From an uncultured Lactobacillaceae bacterium (GTDB taxonomy: Bacteria > Bacillota > Bacilli > Lactobacillales > Lactobacillaceae): a DNA stretch of 64,000 nucleotides. This document shows, one piece after another, positions 25,964 to 34,159 of the stretch. Numbering within the stretch: the stretch's first letter is position 1; each line of letters begins with the position of its first letter. Under the pieces are notes generated by a model that saw only the letters and a program-made list of their open reading frames with translations, did not search any database and was not told the origin of the DNA. The stretch is from positions 16,759 to 80,758 of the forward strand of contig CALYQJ010000009.1 of the NCBI GenBank assembly GCA_945285405.1, in the 5' to 3' direction. The position numbers and the translations under genes were made by a program.

Positions 25964-26005
25964 GGCTTTCCTGAAGAAGTGAAAGTATTTTTCCGAGGAG
26001 ATTGA

Positions 26006-27241
26006 TTGAATAACGAAGAAAATGGTGTTATTAGATGCTCATTTTGTGGGAAAACACAAGATGAAGTTGAAAAGATGATTGCTGGTCCAGGTGTTTATAT
26101 TTGTAATGAATGTGTTAATTTATCAAAAAGTATAATTGATGATCAGATAAAAATTAAGAACGAAACCACTGATGATCTTAAAGATAATTTTCCGAAACCT
26201 CATGACATATATGACTATTTAAATGAATATGTAATAGGTCAAAATACTGCAAAAAGAGCACTATCAGTAGCTGTTTATAATCATTATAAACGGATAACTC
26301 AAGATGATAATCCAGACGTTGAAATTCAAAAAAGTAATATTGCTTTAATTGGACCAACGGGTTCAGGGAAAACGTATTTAGCTCAAACTTTGGCTAAAAT
26401 CCTTAATGTACCGTTTGCTATTGCGGATGCTACTTCTTTAACGGAAGCAGGATATGTTGGCGAAGATGTAGAAAATATTTTATTAAAGTTGCTTCAAGCT
26501 GCTGACTTTAATGTTGAACGTGCACAACGTGGAATTATTTATGTTGACGAAATAGATAAAATTGGCCGTAAAGCCGAAAATGTTTCGATTACGCGTGATG
26601 TCTCTGGTGAAGGAGTGCAACAAGCTTTATTGAAAATTTTAGAAGGTACTGTGGCTAATGTTCCACCGCAAGGTGGCAGAAAACATCCGCAACAAGAGTT
26701 AATTCAAATTGATACTAAAAATATTCTTTTTATCGTTGGAGGTGCTTTTGATGGTTTAGAGAATATTATTAAAGAACGTTTAGGCAAAAAAGTGATTGGC
26801 TTTGGAGCAAATAACGAAGATCTTTCTGATGATCAAATTTTACATCGCGTAATTCCTGAAGATTTACTAAAATTTGGAATGATTCCTGAATTTATCGGGC
26901 GAATTCCAATTATTCAAACTTTAGATAAATTATCGGCATCAGATTTAGTTCATATTTTAACTCAACCGAAAAATGCTCTCGTTAAACAATATCAAGCTTT
27001 GATGAAAATGGATGGCATTGCTTTAGAGTTTACGCCTGATTCATTAACCGCAATAGCTGAAGAGGCAATTAAACGCCAAACTGGAGCCCGGGGTTTGCGT
27101 TCAATTATTGAAAAAGCAATGCAAAAAGCAATGTTTGATTTACCTAGTCGCAAAGATGTAGCTAAAGTAGTTGTTACTTCAGATACAATTAAATTAGGGA
27201 AGCAGCCCCAAATTACTTTGAAGACAGCCGAGGCTTCTTAA
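26006..27241 (+). CDS. clpX: ATP-dependent Clp protease ATP-binding subunit ClpX
   Basis: 411 aa, TTG start with GAGGAG 5 bp upstream. The N-terminal zinc-binding domain keeps four cysteines (CSFC and CNEC), the AAA+ module has GPTGSGKT (about 114-121) and [10 protein letters not shown], and the C-terminal part has the sensor-2 GARGLR motif. The IGF-type loop that docks on ClpP should lie near the VIGFGANN segment. ClpX unfolds tagged substrates for ClpP. engB starts on the last base of its stop codon. Confidence 0.97.
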   Translation: MNNEENGVIRCSFCGKTQDEVEKMIAGPGVYICNECVNLSKSIIDDQIKIKNETTDDLKDNFPKPHDIYDYLNEYVIGQNTAKRALSVAVYNHYKRITQDDNPDVEIQKSNIALIGPTGSGKTYLAQTLAKILNVPFAIADATSLTEAGYVGEDVENILLKLLQAADFNVERAQRGIIYVDEIDKIGRKAENVSITRDVSGEGVQQALLKILEGTVANVPPQGGRKHPQQELIQIDTKNILFIVGGAFDGLENIIKERLGKKVIGFGANNEDLSDDQILHRVIPEDLLKFGMIPEFIGRIPIIQTLDKLSASDLVHILTQPKNALVKQYQALMKMDGIALEFTPDSLTAIAEEAIKRQTGARGLRSIIEKAMQKAMFDLPSRKDVAKVVVTSDTIKLGKQPQITLKTAEAS

Positions 27242-27828
27242 TGGCAAATAAGGATCAACAGTTTATTAAAAGCGCCGAAAAAGTTGTTGATTTTCCAGTA
27301 AGCAATCTTCCGCGGATTGCTTTTTTTGGTCGATCCAACGTGGGGAAATCAAGTTTAATTAATATTTTATTAAAACGTAAGAATTTAGCGCATACCTCAA
27401 GTACTCCAGGAAAAACTCAAGTTATTAATTTTTATTTATCAATGGATCATGAATTTGAACTAGTTGATTATCCCGGATATGGTTATGCTAAACTCAGTAA
27501 AAATCGACGGGAAGCAATTGATCGAATGATTCGTTATACTGTAGCTGAAATTCCTAACTTACGGGGAATTATTCAATTAATTGATGGACGGATTGCGACT
27601 CAAAAAATTGATTTAACTTTTGAAAAAATTCTTAATCAGGTGGGAGTGCCTCAAATGTTGGCTATTACTAAAGTCGATCAAGTTAAAAAGAGTCAAATAA
27701 TGAAATTAGAACGGCGGATTGAAACTGATTTTGGTAAAGTCCCCAACATTATAGAGTACCTGCTTACTAGTACTGTCAGTGGGCATGGCATTGCTGATTT
27801 ACAACAATGGATTCATACAGTAATTTAA
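27241..27828 (+). CDS. engB: Ribosome biogenesis GTP-binding protein EngB/YsxC
   Basis: 195 aa. G1 FFGRSNVGKSSLIN, a G3-like DYPGYGYAKL, G4 TKVD and G5 TSTVSG are present. It is an essential GTPase in 50S subunit assembly. The ATG overlaps the clpX stop (TAATG), a conserved coupling in Firmicutes. A terminator follows immediately. Confidence 0.97.
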   Translation: MANKDQQFIKSAEKVVDFPVSNLPRIAFFGRSNVGKSSLINILLKRKNLAHTSSTPGKTQVINFYLSMDHEFELVDYPGYGYAKLSKNRREAIDRMIRYTVAEIPNLRGIIQLIDGRIATQKIDLTFEKILNQVGVPQMLAITKVDQVKKSQIMKLERRIETDFGKVPNIIEYLLTSTVSGHGIADLQQWIHTVI

Positions 27829-27829
27829 C

Positions 27830-27855
27830 AGTCATCTTATTGATGACTTTTTTTT
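27830..27855 (+). terminator. Terminator of tig-clpX-engB
   Basis: GTCATC/GATGAC stem with loop TTATT and eight Ts, directly after the engB stop. Confidence 0.85.
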
Positions 27856-27897
27856 ATCTAAATTGTGAAGTAAAATTTCAAAAAAAATCGAATTTAA

Positions 27898-27944
27898 TTG
27901 TTTTAAAAGAAAAAATGTGTTACATTAAATTGGAAAGCGTTTCC
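27898..27944 (+). promoter_or_regulatory. Promoter and cre-like site of the GH89 gene
   Basis: TTGTTT (27898-27903) and TACATT (27921-27926) are 17 bp apart. GGAAAGCGTTTCC (27932-27944) covers the expected start of transcription. It has the central AAnCG core of a CcpA-binding cre site and symmetric arms, with two departures from the loose consensus. A cre at +1 normally means catabolite repression. An imperfect hairpin with AAACTC/GAGTTT arms (27961-27991) follows in the leader, before the GAGGAG RBS. Confidence 0.55.
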
Positions 27945-28034
27945 GTTAAAAATAAAAATAAAACTCTAATAAAACGATTATTTAGGAGTTTATTACGAAA
28001 ATAACTTTTATAAATAAAAAATAGAGGAGAAGAA

Positions 28035-31000
28035 ATGAAACATATAAAGCGACTATTTGCGCTTTTTTTAATTGGAATAATGGTTAATCCCTTCCAACTT
28101 GCTATTAACTTAAAACCGGTAGCAGCTGCAAGTAAAAGCCAAGATATTCCTGGAATTACAACAACCAATATTATTGACCAGTGTTCTATTGATGGTCCTG
28201 AAAGTCAATCTGGTCATGATTTTGATCAATTGATGGATGGTGATGATCAAACACTCTGGATAGCTAATGGTGGTAATTGGCCAGCTAAGTTGCATGTTAA
28301 AGTACCAACTAGCAATAATCAACCAATTAAGCAATTAGTTATTAAACTTGAACAGAATCAACCTGATCGGAGCGTTGATGTAAAAGTTCAACATGCTTTA
28401 AATGGGGTAACATCAGATTTAATTGATGATGCGACTTTGAAAGATCAAAAATTTGGAAAAGATATTAACGTAGATTTCAAAGATGGTATTAATGCTTCAG
28501 ATTTCTATATAACTTTAAGTAACCCTAAAAATGGGGATAAAACTGGTGAATTTTGGCCTGCAATTGCCGAGTTAAAGTTATATGTTGATCGCGAAAATAA
28601 AGATGAAATTACTGATGTAGCACCTAATGCTGATATTAAGGGATATGGTGATGCTCAAAAGATAACTGATAATGATCAGAGTACCTTATATATGTTAGCT
28701 AACGGTGGAATTAGTACTTTACCAAATAAACAAGCTAGTGTGGAATTTGATTTAGATCAACCAACTAATGTTATTGGTTTTCAAACTCAATTTGAACATT
28801 TAAACAGTGATTCCAATAATTTTGAATTTACATATCAAATTAGCGGTAAAGATGCTTCTACACAACAATGGAGCACTATTTGTAAGGATGTTAAAGCTAA
28901 AAGAACTTCCCCTGATGATATTGTTACGAGTCCTTTAGCTGATTCAGTAAAATTAAGTGCTGTTCGTATAACGATTACTGATATAAAATCAACTGGTGGT
29001 GATCCTTGGCCCGCTATAGCTGAATTTAAAATTTTTGGCGAAAGTTCAGATAGTTCAGCTAACAAAGAAGATAAAGAAAGCATTGCTTGGAATAAAACCA
29101 TTCACACGAATAGTAATCAAGATCAAGTAAAACGAATAAACGATGGCTCTTTAACTAATAGTTGGCGAAGCAAAAATTATCCTAGTTACGTTGATATTGA
29201 TTTAGGTAGTAATTACGATTTAAGTGAAGTTCAAATTTATGCACCAAGTTTTGGTTATCAAAACTATACAATTTATACTAGCACTGATGGAAATAACTTT
29301 ACCCGATACGCGCAAAAGAGTAATCAAGAAGCAACTCCTGCGACCGGTGATCGATATAAAAAATCTGCTACTGCTCGTTTTGTGAGAGTGTATGTTTACT
29401 ATAATTCGAAAAAAGATGGTGCGGTATTAAATGAAGTTAGAGTTTTAGGTAAGGAAGCCAATACAACTTCAAAACTTGCTCCAATTCCAACAGTGACTGA
29501 TTATAAAAATACTGATTATAATCAACAAACAACGGCACAAGATGCAATTGATGCAGTTAAAGGAATTATTGATCGCCGTTTAGGAAAGAAATACGAAGAT
29601 TGGTTTACTTTTGCCATTGCTAATCAGGCAAATAAATACGATTACTTTGATATTAGTAGTGACAACGGAAAAGTTAAAATTACTGGTAATTCAGGAGTTA
29701 GCTTAGCTAGTGGTTTAAATTATTATTTAAAACATGAAGTAAAAGTTAATCTTAGTGAAGTTGCTGATCAAGCAAAAATGCCAGAAAAAATTGTTTTGCC
29801 GACTCAAACAATTCATCAGGAAACCCGTTTCCCAGTTAGATATGCCTTTAATTACACGACTATGTCTTATTCAATGCCATACTGGGGTAAAAAGGAATGG
29901 CAAAAAGAAATTGATTGGTTAGCTTTAAATGGTATTAATTTAGTTCTTGATGTTACTGGTCAAGAAGCAGTTTGGTATGAATTTTTACATTCTGCAGGGT
30001 TTACAGATCCTCAAATTAAAGATTTTGTTTCGGCACCAAGTTATGCTGCTTGGCAATATATGAGTAACCTATCAGGTTTTGGTGGACCTTTAAATAATGA
30101 GTTTTTTACTAATCGAGTACAGTTAGCACGGGAAAACCATTACCAAATGCGTAAATTGGGAATGGAAGTTTGTTTACAAGGATACGCCGGAATGATTCCT
30201 GATGGAATTACCGCAATAGATTCGAAAGTTCAATTATTGCCACAAGGAACTTGGAGTGGATTTCAACGACCAGCAATGATTAAAACTGATACTCCTGAAT
30301 TTGATAAATATGCGCAACTATATTATCAAGCTCAAGCTAAAGTTTATGGTACTTATGATCACCATTATGCGATAGATCCTTTCCATGAAGGTGGTAATCC
30401 TGGTAATTTGAGTCCTACAGTAATTTCCCAACAGGTATTAAAAAATATGATGCAGTTTGACTCAAAAGCTGTTTGGGTAATTCAATCTTGGCAAGGTAAT
30501 CCAACGACTGCTTTGTTAAAAGGATTAGGAGATAATCGTGATAAACATGCTTTAGTTTTAGATTTAAATTCTGAGACAAATCCTCACTGGAACGAAACAG
30601 ACCCAGCAAAATATGGTGGATCAGCAGAAGGTGGAGAATTTATGAAGACACCCTGGGCGTTTTCAATTATTGAAAACTTCGGAGGTCGTGATGGGATGTC
30701 TGGTCATATAGATTCCATTCTGTCTGGATTGAATGATGCAATGGGACGTGCTAAACATATGGCTGGAATTGGTATGACTCCTGAAGCTAATCAAACTAAT
30801 CCAGTAATTTTTGATTTATTATTCGAGTCAATTTGGAGTAAAGATGGCAACCATGTTGATCAGATTGATATAAATAAATGGATTAAAGACTATGCTGAAA
30901 GACGATATGGTGCCAAAAGTGATTCTGCTGATGCTGCTTGGAAGATCTTATTAAATACGGCTTATGCTGCTAAAAACAATAAAATTGGCCAAGGAGCTCC

Positions 31001-32870
31001 GGAATCAGTAATTAATGCTCGTCCAGCAACTGATATTTCGGCTGCTTCAACTTGGGGTAATGCAGTAATTCAATATGATAAGCCGGAATTTGAACAAGCA
31101 GCACGGTTGTTATTAAAAGATTATTCTAAATTAAAAAATAGTCCGGGTTATCAAGATGATTTAGCAACAGTTTTGACTCAAGTTTTATCTAATTATGCTC
31201 AAGAAGTTCAAAAACAAATGACCGCAGCATTAAAGAATAAGGATGCTGCAGGTTTTAAGAGTGCCTCTGAACAATTCTTAAAGACAATTGATCAAGTTGA
31301 TCAAGTAACTGGAACTCAAGCTGAAAGCATTTTAGGTAATTGGACACAACCTGCTGAGCGTGCTGCTGCAGGATTAGATGACTTTAGTAAAGATACAGCT
31401 CTTTATAATGCTAAGGCATTAATTACTACTTGGGGTAGTATTAATCAAGCTAATGCAGGTGGTTTAAAAGATTATTCTAATCGTCAATGGTCTGGTTTGA
31501 CTAAAGATTTTTATAAAATGCGTTGGCAAAAGTGGATAAATGCCAAAACTCAAGAGTTGCAGACAGGTCAACCACAAGATATTAGTGATGCAGATTGGTT
31601 TGGAATTGAATGGGATTGGGTTCATAACGGTAAAAACTATCCTGAAGAAGTTAACAATGCTGATTTGCAAAAATTAGGATTAACTGTATTGGGTAATTAT
31701 ATCGTTGCTAACAAATTAGATTTAACTGCTTTGAATGATGCAATTACAGAAGCTAATGCTAAAGTAGCTGCTGGTTTTGAACAAGCAAAAACAACCCAAG
31801 AAAAATGGGATGCTTTAACTAAGACTCTTAAAAAAGCTCAAGATTTTGTTAAAGCCAACCAAACTAATAGTTCAGTTCAAAAACAAAGTGAAGCCGATCA
31901 ATTAACTCAAGATTTGATGGAATCGCTCACGGATTTAGATAATTCAAATTCAGGAAAACCTGTGACACCAGGAAAACCTGTGACACCAGTGACAACAGAT
32001 AAAACTCAATTAAAAGCGGTTTTAAATCAGGCTAAGCAAGAATTAGAATCATCATGGCAATATCAAGAAGATTCTTATCAAGATTGTCAAACAGCGATTA
32101 AAGCAGCTCAAAAAGTTCTTCAAAACGATGAAGCAACTCAAAATCAAATTGATCAAGCAACTAAGGACTTAAAGTCATCTTTACAAAAATTAGTAAAGAT
32201 TTGGACGGTTAAAAATGTAGATCAAGTTTGCTACATTTCTTATGTTCCTGGTTATAGTGTTAAAGTGTATGATTTGCCAAAAGGAAAATTTGTTAATCAA
32301 ATGTTAAAACATGGTACTTCTTGGCATGTTAGTCAAATTGCTGAAAATACATCAGGTCAAAAGTATTACCGTTTAGGAAAGAATCAGTGGATTGAAGGAC
32401 AATATGCTTCTGATTCTCCAGTAAGTGATTTTAGAATTAGTAGTTTTAAAGCGGTAGGATATATTAACTATATTCCAAACTACAAAATAAAAGTTTGGAA
32501 TGAACCAATGGGTAAATTTACCGGTAAATATTTAGCACATGATAGTGCATGGAAAATCTTTAAAAAAGCAGTTAATTCTAAAGGACAGGTATTCTACAAC
32601 GTAGGTGGTAATCAGTGGATAGATGGACAATATGTAGTTTTTGATCATAATCAAGTTTATCAAAATCTATCTGGTATAGTTACCATTAAGTATGTTAAAG
32701 GGTATGGCGTTAACTTATGGAAAGATTCAAATACAAATTCCGGTTATTATTTAGGTCGAAAACTAAACGATGGTACTAAGTGGAAAGTATTTGGGAAACA
32801 AAACGGTTTTTATAAATTAGGAAACAACCAATGGGTTCAAAGTATATATACTTCTTATAATGCTAAATAA
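28035..32870 (+). CDS. Secreted multidomain GH89 alpha-N-acetylglucosaminidase
   Basis: 1611 aa. A signal peptide (about 1-33, ending near PVAAAS) is followed by three discoidin/F5-8C-like modules (about 40-190, 195-335, 345-475), the NAGLU N-terminal domain (about 495-580), the GH89 TIM barrel (about 595-930) and the helical NAGLU C-terminal domain (to about 1245). After these come FIVAR-like helices, a GKPVTP linker and three C-terminal repeats of about 65 aa with a GxNQWI-Y pattern that resemble SLAP or wall-binding domains. E785 in FHEGG and E917 in GMTPE are the likely catalytic acids. GH89 removes terminal alpha-GlcNAc, for example from heparan-type or class III mucin glycans. No LPxTG motif is present, so attachment would be non-covalent. 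Confidence 0.9.
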   Translation: MKHIKRLFALFLIGIMVNPFQLAINLKPVAAASKSQDIPGITTTNIIDQCSIDGPESQSGHDFDQLMDGDDQTLWIANGGNWPAKLHVKVPTSNNQPIKQLVIKLEQNQPDRSVDVKVQHALNGVTSDLIDDATLKDQKFGKDINVDFKDGINASDFYITLSNPKNGDKTGEFWPAIAELKLYVDRENKDEITDVAPNADIKGYGDAQKITDNDQSTLYMLANGGISTLPNKQASVEFDLDQPTNVIGFQTQFEHLNSDSNNFEFTYQISGKDASTQQWSTICKDVKAKRTSPDDIVTSPLADSVKLSAVRITITDIKSTGGDPWPAIAEFKIFGESSDSSANKEDKESIAWNKTIHTNSNQDQVKRINDGSLTNSWRSKNYPSYVDIDLGSNYDLSEVQIYAPSFGYQNYTIYTSTDGNNFTRYAQKSNQEATPATGDRYKKSATARFVRVYVYYNSKKDGAVLNEVRVLGKEANTTSKLAPIPTVTDYKNTDYNQQTTAQDAIDAVKGIIDRRLGKKYEDWFTFAIANQANKYDYFDISSDNGKVKITGNSGVSLASGLNYYLKHEVKVNLSEVADQAKMPEKIVLPTQTIHQETRFPVRYAFNYTTMSYSMPYWGKKEWQKEIDWLALNGINLVLDVTGQEAVWYEFLHSAGFTDPQIKDFVSAPSYAAWQYMSNLSGFGGPLNNEFFTNRVQLARENHYQMRKLGMEVCLQGYAGMIPDGITAIDSKVQLLPQGTWSGFQRPAMIKTDTPEFDKYAQLYYQAQAKVYGTYDHHYAIDPFHEGGNPGNLSPTVISQQVLKNMMQFDSKAVWVIQSWQGNPTTALLKGLGDNRDKHALVLDLNSETNPHWNETDPAKYGGSAEGGEFMKTPWAFSIIENFGGRDGMSGHIDSILSGLNDAMGRAKHMAGIGMTPEANQTNPVIFDLLFESIWSKDGNHVDQIDINKWIKDYAERRYGAKSDSADAAWKILLNTAYAAKNNKIGQGAPESVINARPATDISAASTWGNAVIQYDKPEFEQAARLLLKDYSKLKNSPGYQDDLATVLTQVLSNYAQEVQKQMTAALKNKDAAGFKSASEQFLKTIDQVDQVTGTQAESILGNWTQPAERAAAGLDDFSKDTALYNAKALITTWGSINQANAGGLKDYSNRQWSGLTKDFYKMRWQKWINAKTQELQTGQPQDISDADWFGIEWDWVHNGKNYPEEVNNADLQKLGLTVLGNYIVANKLDLTALNDAITEANAKVAAGFEQAKTTQEKWDALTKTLKKAQDFVKANQTNSSVQKQSEADQLTQDLMESLTDLDNSNSGKPVTPGKPVTPVTTDKTQLKAVLNQAKQELESSWQYQEDSYQDCQTAIKAAQKVLQNDEATQNQIDQATKDLKSSLQKLVKIWTVKNVDQVCYISYVPGYSVKVYDLPKGKFVNQMLKHGTSWHVSQIAENTSGQKYYRLGKNQWIEGQYASDSPVSDFRISSFKAVGYINYIPNYKIKVWNEPMGKFTGKYLAHDSAWKIFKKAVNSKGQVFYNVGGNQWIDGQYVVFDHNQVYQNLSGIVTIKYVKGYGVNLWKDSNTNSGYYLGRKLNDGTKWKVFGKQNGFYKLGNNQWVQSIYTSYNAK
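31953..31988 (+). repeat. Tandem 18-bp repeat encoding GKPVTP linker
   Basis: GGAAAACCTGTGACACCA occurs twice head to tail and encodes GKPVTP-GKPVTP, a Pro/Thr linker between the catalytic half and the C-terminal repeats. Perfect copies suggest the number can change by slippage. Confidence 0.9.
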
Positions 32871-32891
32871 TATAAGTAAATATTTATAATA

Positions 32892-32928
32892 AAAAACAAA
32901 CCATTCGTTTTGAATGGTTTGTTTTTTT
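32892..32928. terminator. Bidirectional terminator after GH89 gene and small ORF
   Basis: A long perfect stem (AACAAACCATTC/GAATGGTTTGTT, loop GTTTT) has a T-run on the plus strand and A-run/T-run on the other side. It ends the GH89 transcript and can also end the convergent 45-aa ORF. Confidence 0.85.
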
Positions 32929-32962
32929 GTGAAATTTATATATAAAAAGATAACGATATAAT

Positions 32963-33100
32963 CTATTTTTTATTTTTTGATTTAAATGATTTATCTTGTT
33001 TTTGAATGGCTAATTCTTTATCTTTTTTCTCTTTTGGTAATGTGGCGAATTTATCGAAAAGACTTTCGATATCTAAATCTCGATGGATTTTTAATGCCAT
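32963..33100 (-). CDS. 45-aa basic small protein, possibly SPJ_0845-like
   Basis: This ORF is too short for the track. The minus strand has AAAGGAGG 7 bp before ATG, one of the best RBSs in the window, followed by 45 codons ending in TAG, then a terminator 35 bp downstream. The N-terminal half, MALKIHRDLDIESLFDKFAT, looks like an amphipathic helix; the C-terminal half is Lys/Gln/Ser-rich and probably disordered. The LxxLFDKFATLP pattern recalls small conserved proteins of streptococci and lactobacilli annotated as the SPJ_0845 family; I hold that name loosely. No function is known to me. Confidence 0.75.
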   Translation of the reverse strand: MALKIHRDLDIESLFDKFATLPKEKKDKELAIQKQDKSFKSKNKK

Positions 33101-33267
33101 AAACTAACCTCCTTTAATTACTTATTTTAATATGATATATTCAAAAAATAAAGCAATTTTTCTTATTAATTAGCTAATTTATACCATATAAAAATACAAA
33201 AAAATAATATTAAAATTCAAAAAATACTTAAATTATATTAAATGTTATAAATTGTTGTATTTATTAC

Positions 33268-33296
33268 TTGCAAAATACTTTAAAAATACTTAAAAT
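33268..33296 (+). promoter_or_regulatory. Promoter of tRNA-Tyr
   Basis: TTGCAA and TAAAAT with exactly 17-bp spacing place the start of transcription about 10 bp before the mature tRNA. The rest of 33101-33311 is very AT-rich and contains no further gene that I can see. Confidence 0.6.
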
Positions 33297-33311
33297 AAAG
33301 AAGTTGTTTAC

Positions 33312-33392
33312 GGAGGAGTAGCGAAGTGGCTAAACGCGGCGGACTGTAAATCCGCTCCTTCGGGTTCGGTGGTTCGAATCCACTCTCCTCCA
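33312..33392 (+). tRNA. tRNA-Tyr(GTA)
   Basis: An 81-nt type II tRNA. Acceptor arms GGAGGAG and CTCCTCC, the D arm, anticodon loop CTGTAAA with GTA at 33346-33348, a long variable arm typical of bacterial tRNA-Tyr, and a T loop TTCGAAT. CCA is not fully encoded (the sequence continues CACTAG). It is a single tRNA with its own promoter and terminator, lying between the GH89 and GntR genes. Confidence 0.97.
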
Positions 33393-33403
33393 CTAGTACT
33401 TTT

Positions 33404-33427
33404 AGCTCCTGAAAAGGAGCTTTTTTT
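33404..33427 (+). terminator. Terminator of tRNA-Tyr
   Basis: AGCTCCT/AGGAGCT stem with a GAAA tetraloop and seven Ts. It is only about 20 bp before the GntR start, leaving little room for a separate GntR promoter. Confidence 0.85.
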
Positions 33428-33443
33428 GTAATAGAATAATTAT

Positions 33444-34157
33444 ATGACTAATCCAGCTTATATTTCAATTTATAATGATATTAGGAAAAAAATCGAATCA
33501 AATCTTTGGACAGTTGGACAAAAACTTCCTTCTGAAAGAGATTTGGCAAAGGCGTATAATGTATCTAGAATGACGCTACGTCAAGCCATTCAATTTTTGG
33601 TTCGAAATGGTCTTTTAGTTCAAAGAATTGGATCTGGGACTTTTGTTGCTCGTAAAAAGTTTCAGGAAAAAATGGAGGGAGTTACGAGCTTTTCGGATTT
33701 AATTCGAGCTCAAGGCAAAACTCCTTCCTTTAAGGTTGTATCCGCATTAGAAGTGGTTCCAAATGATACAGAAAAAGCAATTTTGCATCTTAAAGGTCAA
33801 GAAAAAATTATGCGAATTGAACGAATTCGTTTTGGAGATCAAGTACCCATATGTTTTGAAGTTGCAGCGGTGCCGCTAGCTTTTGTTCAAGGATTTCAAA
33901 AAAAAGGTGTTACGGAGTCACTTTATACTATGATTCAGAAAAATACTGGTCATCGAATAGGACGTGCTAAGCAAAAGATTACAGCGGTTTTAAGTAATGA
34001 AAGAATAGCTAATTATTTAGAAATTCCTCATCCATCTGCTATTTTAAAATTACAACAAATTTCATATCTTGATAATGATCAACCTTTTGAATTAGTTATT
34101 GCACATTATGCAGGAGATCGTTTTGAATTTTACCTAGAGAGGAGAAACACCCTTTAG
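33444..34157 (+). CDS. GntR/HutC-family transcriptional regulator
   Basis: 237 aa. The N-terminal winged helix carries KLPSERDLAKAYNVSRMTLRQAIQFL (about 27-52), and the C-terminal UTRA domain (about 90-235) ends with the GDRFEFYLE signature. This resembles NagR/YvoA and DasR, which sense GlcNAc-6-P or GlcN-6-P. It lies about 570 bp downstream of the GH89 gene, so control of amino-sugar use is a reasonable inference, but no operator repeat was found. The upstream gap is only the tRNA terminator; read-through from tRNA-Tyr may contribute. Confidence 0.88.
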   Translation: MTNPAYISIYNDIRKKIESNLWTVGQKLPSERDLAKAYNVSRMTLRQAIQFLVRNGLLVQRIGSGTFVARKKFQEKMEGVTSFSDLIRAQGKTPSFKVVSALEVVPNDTEKAILHLKGQEKIMRIERIRFGDQVPICFEVAAVPLAFVQGFQKKGVTESLYTMIQKNTGHRIGRAKQKITAVLSNERIANYLEIPHPSAILKLQQISYLDNDQPFELVIAHYAGDRFEFYLERRNTL

Positions 34158-34159
34158 CA

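Noticed and set aside
27807-28004. 65-aa plus-strand ORF after engB
   Set aside because: It spans the engB terminator and the GH89 promoter, with no RBS and low-complexity sequence.
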